A stretch of DNA of 64,000 nt from an uncultured Ruminococcus sp. (GTDB taxonomy: Bacteria; Bacillota; Clostridia; Oscillospirales; Ruminococcaceae). Every line of letters begins with the position of its first letter. Positions within the stretch are counted from its first letter, which is position 1. The stretch spans positions 62,001-126,000 of the forward strand of contig UQPZ01000002.1 in the NCBI GenBank assembly GCA_900543145.1, in the 5' to 3' direction. The position numbers and the translations under genes are program-made. The notes beneath the pieces are model-generated. The model was not told the origin of the DNA. It ran no database searches and saw nothing but the letters and a program-made list of their open reading frames with translations. Of this stretch, positions 58,605 through 64,000 are shown in pieces.

Positions 58605-58722
58605 GTGTCAGGCAAGGCAAACAAGTTTCAGTGATCATGTTTAAGGTATGTTTTCAGAATGTTATTAAATCTCAATAGGTATATTAATAATAATTTTTAT
58701 AACTATATTAGGTGGAGGTATT

Positions 58723-59385
58723 ATGAAAAGAAAACTTGTATTATTTATGGCGGCTGCCTTTTTGGTTTCTAATTTAACAGCCTGCAAAAATTCTGAAAAC
58801 ACATTATCGTCTGAAGATGATAAAAGCCGAAGCACACAAAGCAGTATTTCCGAATCGGTTTCGGAAAGTACGGAAAGCGATACTGTTTCGATTGCAGAGG
58901 CAAAGGGCGAGTTTGACTGGGATACGGCAATGGATAACTTCTATATTAAGGGAATTAAGATAGAGTATCCTTTTTCTGAACGTACATTAGGTAATGATTT
59001 TATTTTTGAGGAGAATCCATTTTATAATACAGCCGGAGATTACCTTGAATTTAAGGTGGATCATACTCAAAGCCAGGATTTATGGCTGTTTTCAGCAAAA
59101 TTTAAAAAGGTTAATGTTAAAACATATAATAATGATTGTATAGTAAGTGCTGTTACATCATTAACAGAACCAAATATCCAGGGAATAACCGAAGGAATTT
59201 CAATGGATAAAGTATATTTGATTTGGGGAAAACCTGATGAGATTGAACAAAAGCATAGTGAAAGTAATTATGATACTGCAATTTATTATGGAAATGAAGA
59301 AGGCCAAAAGATATATCTATGGTACGATAATATTTCTAATGAGCTTCTTACTATAAGTATTGATTTTGAGAATATGAAAGGATAA
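58723..59385 (+). CDS. Lipoprotein of unknown function
   Basis: 220 residues: lipoprotein signal MKRKLVLFMAAAFLVSNLTAC, a Ser/Glu-rich linker, and a soluble domain that includes MDKVYLIWGKPDEIEQKHS and YLWYDNISNELLTISIDF, reminiscent of SmpA/OmlA-like or PepSY-size folds but not assigned. SD GGTGGAGG is 4 nt before the ATG. The area is more A/T-rich than its neighbours. A truncated duplicate of its 5' end lies 0.9 kb downstream. Confidence 0.7.
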   Translation: MKRKLVLFMAAAFLVSNLTACKNSENTLSSEDDKSRSTQSSISESVSESTESDTVSIAEAKGEFDWDTAMDNFYIKGIKIEYPFSERTLGNDFIFEENPFYNTAGDYLEFKVDHTQSQDLWLFSAKFKKVNVKTYNNDCIVSAVTSLTEPNIQGITEGISMDKVYLIWGKPDEIEQKHSESNYDTAIYYGNEEGQKIYLWYDNISNELLTISIDFENMKG

Positions 59386-59397
59386 TAGGTGGTAAAA

Positions 59398-59562
59398 ATG
59401 GCTGATGAACAACAATTCATGAAAGATTTGTACAAAACTATTATTAAAGGATCTGATTTATATAATCAAGATGAACCATTTAGCGATATAACAACTGCTG
59501 ATCCAGAAAAGATATATAAATGTGTTGATGGTAAAATTGATAATTTAAGTCTATGGATTTAA
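59398..59562 (+). CDS. Small 54-residue ORF
   Basis: Starts MADEQQFMKDLYKTIIKGSD and ends DGKIDNLSLWI. SD AGGTGG is 5 nt before the ATG, and it begins 12 nt after the lipoprotein stop, so it may be co-transcribed. The sequence reads as the N-terminal part of a larger protein; truncation is possible. No family is recognised. Confidence 0.5.
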   Translation: MADEQQFMKDLYKTIIKGSDLYNQDEPFSDITTADPEKIYKCVDGKIDNLSLWI

Positions 59563-59617
59563 ATAAACCAAGTTATTTTATAAATCTAAATGATATAATA
59601 TATTAGATGGAGGTTCT

Positions 59618-59752
59618 ATGAAAAGACAACTTGTATTATTTATGGCGGCTGCCTTTTTGGCTTCTAATTTAACAGCCTGCAAAAATTCTGAAAACACACT
59701 ATCGTCCGATAATGATAAAAGCCGAAGCACACAAAGCCGTATTTCCGATTAG
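59618..59752 (+). pseudogene. Truncated duplicate of the lipoprotein gene
   Basis: 44 codons nearly identical to the first 44 of the gene at 58723 (MKRQLVLFMAAAFLASNLTA, then CKNSENTLSS), ended by TAG where the full gene has ISESVSESTES. Two more in-frame stops follow and similarity fades by about 59780. The upstream RBS (GGAGGT) is also duplicated. It could still make a short lipopeptide. Confidence 0.8.
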
Positions 59753-59825
59753 GTTTAGGAAAGTATGGAAAGCGGCAAGGATAATTAGGTAGTTAAAGGC
59801 AGAACATAGTAAAATAACATAAACA

Positions 59826-59868
59826 AAAAACCGCCAGTTCAATTCTGTATTGAACTGGCAGTTTTTTG
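59826..59868 (+). terminator. Bidirectional terminator
   Basis: GCCAGTTCAAT-TCTGT-ATTGAACTGGC flanked by AAAAAACC and AGTTTTTTG. It separates the duplicate region from the convergent surface protein gene. Confidence 0.92.
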
Positions 59869-59939
59869 TGTTTACTACTATTGACTACTTCGACCTAAAT
59901 CGATCCGCCCTTGTTTTTTATATTCGGTTAAGTTTAAAT

Positions 59940-61760
59940 TTATGCCTTTCTTTTCAGTACAGCCGCTACTGCGCCGACAAGGAGAACAGCCGCCGCTCCT
60001 GCCGCAGCCGCTCCTGTGGAGGGGTTACTGTCGGAAGAGTCAGCCTTTGATAAATCCTTTGCTTCGGTATTGCTGTCCGATACTGAGGAAACGCTGTCTT
60101 CATCGGACAGGCTGGTATCGGAATTGCTGTTCTGATCTGCTTCAGAGCTTTCGTAAGATGATAGGTCTGAGGTCGTATCAGAACTTTCGTCTGACGATAT
60201 GTCAGAACTTTCATTTGATGATATGTCTGAGCTTTCATCGGAGCTTTCGTCAGGAATCTCAGTATAAATCGCTTTTACTGTACAGCTTCCGGAAACAGCG
60301 CTGAGATCGGTGTCCCATTCTCCTGTAAAGCCTTCCTTTTCGGGAATTTCAGGAGCGGCTTCCGAGTTGAAGCTGTCACCTTTGGCTACATAAACTACGC
60401 CGAGAACATTGTCATTTTCATCAACAAAGGTTACGGCATAAGAAGCGAAGGACAGGCTTCCGTCTGATTTTATCGCCCATTTGGAAAGCTCAGCTTCATT
60501 TATTTCATATTTATAGCTGTTAAGAGTATCCAAAATAGATCTAAGCTTTTCGTAATCGGTAAAATCAGATATACAGTCAATCTCTGTTCCGGTTACCGCA
60601 GTCAGGGCTTCATTGTTTACGGTTTTGAATGATGAATTGCTGTCGCAGAAAGCGTTTTCGATCAGATAAGTACCGATGTCGGTGTTTATCGTTCCCGCAA
60701 GCAGGCCTGAGCAGCTTGAACCGCCGCTGTTTTCAGCTGATTCTATAGCCGCCGTAGAAATACAGTTTGAAATTCTGAACACATTGGAGCCGTTTGCAAA
60801 GCCGCTGCCTTCGCCTTCCTTGCCGGACATACTTCCGACGATACCGCCCAGATTAAAGGTTCCATTGACAGTAGCACCAGAATAACAGTTTATTATTTCG
60901 CTTACCAAAGCGCCTCCCGCTATTCCTCCGCTGTGGTGAGTAGACGTGATATTTGCTTCGGAGCCGCAGTTTATAAGCCGGCAGGCTCTGAGGTAGCCTG
61001 TTAAGCCTCCGACCGCACAGCTGCCCTGAACGTCGGCATTGCTGTAGCAGTCAATAAACTCGGTGGAATACGCTCCGCCGACAAGACCGCCGATTTGTCC
61101 GACATAATCGTTTGTGTCAATGCTGCCTTTTACTGTCGTATCCGTTACAGAGCAGTTTTTGATAGTATGTGTGGGAGTAGCAGAACCGGCATACGGAATA
61201 TCTCCGATCTCACCGATCAGGCCGCCTACAAACCAAGAGTTTACTGAAACCTCGCAGTTGGTGACATGACAGTTTTCAAGGGTAACGCTTTCGGTTTCGT
61301 CCCGTCCGGCGATAATTCCGACAAAGCCGTTGCTGGTGTTTTCAGATTCAATTACGGTGCAGTGGTCAAAGGTAATGTTTCTGACTGTTCCGCCGGCTAT
61401 GGTATTGAAAAATCCCAGGTTTGCGGTTTTACTGTAGTCCGGATCTTGAATGTCGGAGCTTGTGATGGACATATTTGAGATAGTATAGCCATTGCCGTCA
61501 AAGATGCCTTTGAATTTGTACATGCCTGTCCATTCAATGCCGGTCATATCAATATTGTCGGTCAGCTCTACCGTCAGGCTGTCGGCAGCGTAATCGCCGT
61601 TATCCCAAGCGGTTTTAAATTGCACGAGGTCTTCTGCCGATCCCAGCTTAACGGTAACGTCCGAACCCTCAGCGGCGGAAGCGTTCAGCAGGCAAGCCGG
61701 AGTTACAGCCAGAGCCGCAGCTGAAAGAACAGAAAGCAAGCGTTTTTTGATATTTAACAT
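59940..61760 (-). CDS. Sortase-anchored surface protein with GLUG-like beta-helix repeats
   Basis: 606 residues: signal LLSVLSAAALAVTPACLLNASA, then repeated segments such as YKFKGIFDGNGYTISNMSI, VGGLIGEIGD, IGGLVGGAYSTEFIDCYSNA, VGGLTGYLRACRLINCGSEA and LGGIVGSMSGK, typical of GLUG/beta-helix adhesins. Near 440-490 a Flg_new (Listeria-Bacteroides) repeat reads VTFVDENDNVLGVVYVAKGD. A Ser/Asp/Glu linker follows, and the end is NPSTG, a hydrophobic helix and KRKA, a sorting signal. It is probably cell-wall attached and binds host or plant material. SD AAAGGAG is 7 nt upstream. Confidence 0.85.
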   Translation of the reverse strand: MLNIKKRLLSVLSAAALAVTPACLLNASAAEGSDVTVKLGSAEDLVQFKTAWDNGDYAADSLTVELTDNIDMTGIEWTGMYKFKGIFDGNGYTISNMSITSSDIQDPDYSKTANLGFFNTIAGGTVRNITFDHCTVIESENTSNGFVGIIAGRDETESVTLENCHVTNCEVSVNSWFVGGLIGEIGDIPYAGSATPTHTIKNCSVTDTTVKGSIDTNDYVGQIGGLVGGAYSTEFIDCYSNADVQGSCAVGGLTGYLRACRLINCGSEANITSTHHSGGIAGGALVSEIINCYSGATVNGTFNLGGIVGSMSGKEGEGSGFANGSNVFRISNCISTAAIESAENSGGSSCSGLLAGTINTDIGTYLIENAFCDSNSSFKTVNNEALTAVTGTEIDCISDFTDYEKLRSILDTLNSYKYEINEAELSKWAIKSDGSLSFASYAVTFVDENDNVLGVVYVAKGDSFNSEAAPEIPEKEGFTGEWDTDLSAVSGSCTVKAIYTEIPDESSDESSDISSNESSDISSDESSDTTSDLSSYESSEADQNSNSDTSLSDEDSVSSVSDSNTEAKDLSKADSSDSNPSTGAAAAGAAAVLLVGAVAAVLKRKA

Positions 61761-61790
61761 ATTAATTCTCCTTTAACTAAGTTTTATCTA

Positions 61791-61819
61791 AGTTTATCAT
61801 AAAGTTGTCTTGTTGTCAA
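61791..61819 (-). promoter_or_regulatory. Promoter of the surface protein gene
   Basis: TTGACA (61819-61814), 17-nt spacer, TAAACT (61796-61791) on the minus strand. Confidence 0.75.
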
Positions 61820-61877
61820 CAAATTATTTATATAAAATTCAAATTTCAATCGTCAGGCTTCACATAGTCGGCAATAC

Positions 61878-61906
61878 TTGACTATTGCAGGGAAATGTAA
61901 TATAAT
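61878..61906 (+). promoter_or_regulatory. Promoter of serS
   Basis: TTGACT (61878-61883), 17-nt spacer, TATAAT (61901-61906), about 35 nt before serS. The short leader leaves no room for a T-box. Confidence 0.85.
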
Positions 61907-61942
61907 TAAAAAGATATTTAAATATTTAAGGAGTAGATCAAA

Positions 61943-63229
61943 ATGCTGGATATGAAACTTTTAAGAACCGATCCCGAATTGGTTAAGGAGAATATCAAGA
62001 AGAAATTTCAGGACGATAAGCTTGTGCTGGTTGACGAGGTTGTTGAAATGGATAAGGAATATCGTTCAACAAAGACCCGCTGTGATGAATTGAGATCAAA
62101 AAGAAATACCATGAGCAAGCAGATCGGAGGTCTGATGGCTAAGGGTCAGAGGGACGAGGCTGAAAAGGTCAAGGCTGAGGTAAAGGCTATCGGCGACGAG
62201 CTTGCGGCGCTTGAGGTAAAGGAAGCTGAGCTTGAGGGCGAAATCAGAAAGAGAATGCTGGTCATTCCGAATATTATAGACCCGTCTGTTCCTATCGGAA
62301 AGGACGACAGCGAAAACGTTGAGCTGGAAAGATTCGGAGAGCCGTTTGTTCCGGACTTTGAGGTGCCGTATCATGTAGACATTATGGAGAGGCTCAGCGG
62401 AATTGATCTTGATTCCGCAAGAAAGACCAGCGGAAACGGCTTTTATTATCTCTGCGGCGATATTGCAAGACTTCACTCTGCAATTCTGTCCTACGCCAGA
62501 GATTTCATGATCGACAGGGGATTTACCTATTACATTCCTCCGTTTATGATCCGCTCCGACGTTGTTACGGGCGTAATGAGCTTTGCGGAGATGGAAAATA
62601 TGATGTACAAGATAGAGGGGGAGGACCTTTATCTTATCGGTACTTCCGAGCATTCAATGATAGGCAAGTTCATTGACACTATTACACCTGAAAGCGAGCT
62701 GCCCAAAACGCTTACAAGCTACAGCCCCTGCTTCAGAAAAGAAGTAGGCGCTCACGGTATTGAGGAGAGAGGCGTTTACAGGATACATCAGTTTGAAAAG
62801 CAGGAAATGATAGTAGTATGCAAGCCGGAGGAAAGCAAGGAATGGTACGACAGGCTTTGGAAAAACAGTGTTGATTTCTTCCGTTCGCTGGATATTCCAG
62901 TAAGGACGCTGGAATGCTGTTCGGGGGATCTTGCGGATCTGAAGGTAAAGAGCTGCGACGTTGAAGCATGGAGTCCTCGTCAGAAGAAGTATTTTGAGGT
63001 CGGCTCATGCTCCAATCTGGGCGACGCTCAGGCAAGACGGCTCGGCATAAGGATAAAGGCAGAGGACGGTTCAAAGTATTTTGCTCACACGCTTAACAAT
63101 ACAGTTGTTGCGCCGCCGAGAATGCTTATCGCATTTCTTGAGAACAATCTCAATGAGGACGGCTCGGTAAGGATACCGGAAGCTCTCAGAATGTACATGG
63201 GCGGAAAAGACCTGATAGCTGTCGATTAA
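61943..63229 (+). CDS. serS: Seryl-tRNA synthetase
   Basis: 428 residues. The N-terminal tRNA-binding coiled coil runs to about residue 105 (MLDMKLLRTDPELVKENIKK onward). Class II motif 2 is in SYSPCFRKEVGAHGIEERGVYRIHQFEKQE and motif 3 in LNNTVVAPPRMLIAFLENN. The serine-binding LYLIGTSEHSMIG is present, where most enzymes have LIPTAEV/LIGTAEV; the region has some sequence changes from the usual bacterial type. SD AAGGAG is 9 nt upstream. Confidence 0.95.
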   Translation: MLDMKLLRTDPELVKENIKKKFQDDKLVLVDEVVEMDKEYRSTKTRCDELRSKRNTMSKQIGGLMAKGQRDEAEKVKAEVKAIGDELAALEVKEAELEGEIRKRMLVIPNIIDPSVPIGKDDSENVELERFGEPFVPDFEVPYHVDIMERLSGIDLDSARKTSGNGFYYLCGDIARLHSAILSYARDFMIDRGFTYYIPPFMIRSDVVTGVMSFAEMENMMYKIEGEDLYLIGTSEHSMIGKFIDTITPESELPKTLTSYSPCFRKEVGAHGIEERGVYRIHQFEKQEMIVVCKPEESKEWYDRLWKNSVDFFRSLDIPVRTLECCSGDLADLKVKSCDVEAWSPRQKKYFEVGSCSNLGDAQARRLGIRIKAEDGSKYFAHTLNNTVVAPPRMLIAFLENNLNEDGSVRIPEALRMYMGGKDLIAVD

Positions 63230-63331
63230 GACGGGTTTAGATCCGGGGCGGCGGAAAGTACGGCGGCAAAAGCTGACGGCGGTAACTATACGCTTTGTTC
63301 GTAAATATAAATGTAAAGATAAGGAGCTTTT

Positions 63332-64000
63332 ATGGGCAGAAGTGAAAGAAAGAGAAGCATTAAGAAAACGGTTATTATTTCGGCTGCGGCAGGTTTGCTT
63401 GTCCTGTGCCTTGCGGTAATGATAACGGTTCACGTTCTGCTTAAACAGAATTTTTCCAGAGGCGAATATTCGGAATATTCAGTTTCCTACCGTTACAGTC
63501 ATTATGAGGACGGATATCCGAGAACTCCGGTAAGCTTCAGGTCGGGGAAAAACACTCTCAGAGGCTATATATACGGAGGGGACAACGACAAGGGACTTAT
63601 TGTTGTTTCTCACGGTATTGGCGGAGGTCACGAGGGGTATATAAACGAAATAGTCTGGTTTACAGAGCATGGCTGGAGGGTATTTGCTTACGACTGCACC
63701 GGAAGCTGTGAGAGCGAGGGAGAGGGAACTAAGGGACTGCCGCAGTCGGCGCTTGATCTTGACGCTGCGCTGACGTATATTGAGCAGGATAATAGCCTTT
63801 CGGGTATGAAAAAATATCTTTACGGTCACAGCTGGGGAGGATATGCGGTTACGGCAGGTCTTAATTTTGACCACGACGTCACAGCTTCAGCAAGTATAGC
63901 GGGATATGCCTATCCGATGGAGATGATAATGGAGTTTACAGACGGTATGATAGGAGGAGCTTCAAAGCTTTTGTATCCGTTTATCTGGCTTGACTGCAAG
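63332..64000 (+). CDS. Membrane-anchored alpha/beta hydrolase (3' end off window)
   Basis: 223 codons are visible from ATG 63332 (AAGGAG 5 nt upstream). A short basic start leads to one membrane helix (TVIISAAAGLLVLCLAVMITVHVLL), then an alpha/beta hydrolase fold: GLIVVSHGIGGGHEGYINEI (oxyanion region), RVFAYDCTGSCESEG and the nucleophile elbow YGHSWGGYA. The Asp and His of the triad would be beyond the edge. It resembles the bacterial S9/BAAT-like hydrolases annotated only generally. Substrate unknown. Confidence 0.85.
   Translation, partial: MGRSERKRSIKKTVIISAAAGLLVLCLAVMITVHVLLKQNFSRGEYSEYSVSYRYSHYEDGYPRTPVSFRSGKNTLRGYIYGGDNDKGLIVVSHGIGGGHEGYINEIVWFTEHGWRVFAYDCTGSCESEGEGTKGLPQSALDLDAALTYIEQDNSLSGMKKYLYGHSWGGYAVTAGLNFDHDVTASASIAGYAYPMEMIMEFTDGMIGGASKLLYPFIWLDCK

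Noticed and set aside
58333..58638. 101-codon minus-strand ORF overlapping the end of parB and the repeat
   Set aside because: It is antisense to parB and made largely of repeat sequence; similar peptide strings (TSGAIxRIAP) appear at the other repeat copy, showing it is a repeat artefact.
61761..61942. T-box riboswitch upstream of serS
   Set aside because: The serS promoter lies only about 35 nt before the start codon, leaving no space for a T-box leader.
63230..63331. Terminator between serS and the hydrolase gene
   Set aside because: Several CGGCGG-rich words are present but no stem with a T-run could be built, so the two genes may be co-transcribed.

Overview
The window looks like a chromosomal segment around the replication origin of a Gram-positive, fibre-degrading Clostridia member, most like Ruminococcus or a close Oscillospiraceae relative. 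This rests on the gene order rpmH / dnaA-dnaN-yaaA-recF-remB-gyrB-gyrA, the spoIIAA-spoIIAB-sigF sporulation operon, three glycoside hydrolases of families common in rumen and gut ruminococci (GH74, GH36, GH5), and moderate GC content. Species-level assignment is not possible from reading alone.

Left part (1-18.1 kb, all minus strand) is a polysaccharide-use region. It holds a GH74 xyloglucanase lipoprotein (cut by the window edge), a GH36 alpha-galactosidase, and a ten-gene operon. The operon encodes two MacB/LolD-type ATPases (one with a C-terminal AbrB-like domain), a 987-residue substrate-binding protein with carbohydrate-binding-like modules, two MalF/MalG-type permease pairs, a surface NHL/TPR protein, a Yip1 membrane protein and a DUF5696 protein. 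The operon and the alpha-galactosidase gene have near-identical promoter layouts, with an AAACGTTT-cored palindrome about 12 bp upstream of each -35 box, suggesting one LacI-family regulator.

Middle part (18.5-38.4 kb) is housekeeping and small regulators: spoIIA operon, cytidylate kinase-like protein, SPFH protein, DUF1836 regulator, RmuC, two XRE regulators and a SLOG protein sharing a 28-bp palindrome, HisC, two radical SAM proteins, a degenerate MBOAT with a Thr-rich partner, an SDR, HtrA, an ECF sigma/anti-sigma pair, and the jag-yidC-yidD-rnpA-rpmH cluster.

The origin lies between dnaA and dnaN. It carries at least ten same-strand DnaA-box-like 9-mers of unusual form (TTTTCAACA type), then a five-fold CTA run (DnaA-trio) and an A/T-rich stretch. 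The DnaA recognition helix has Asn where the usual protein has Asp.

Right part (49-64 kb) holds a GH5 cellulase, noc, parA, parB and four perfect TGTTCCACGTGGAACA parS sites; a two-gene cassette framed by 53-bp direct repeats that each contain a parS; DUF3795 and MnmM genes; a lipoprotein with a truncated duplicate; a sortase-anchored surface protein; serS; and a partial alpha/beta hydrolase. A GC-rich repeat family sits directly at the 3' ends of the GH5, mnmM and parB genes and supplies their TAG stop codons.

Four genes (a hypothetical, rmuC, hisC, noc) have a strong Shine-Dalgarno separated from the start by a perfect or near-perfect hairpin, leaving an effective spacing of 7-9 nt once the hairpin is folded. 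No tRNA, rRNA, CRISPR array or transposase was recognised.
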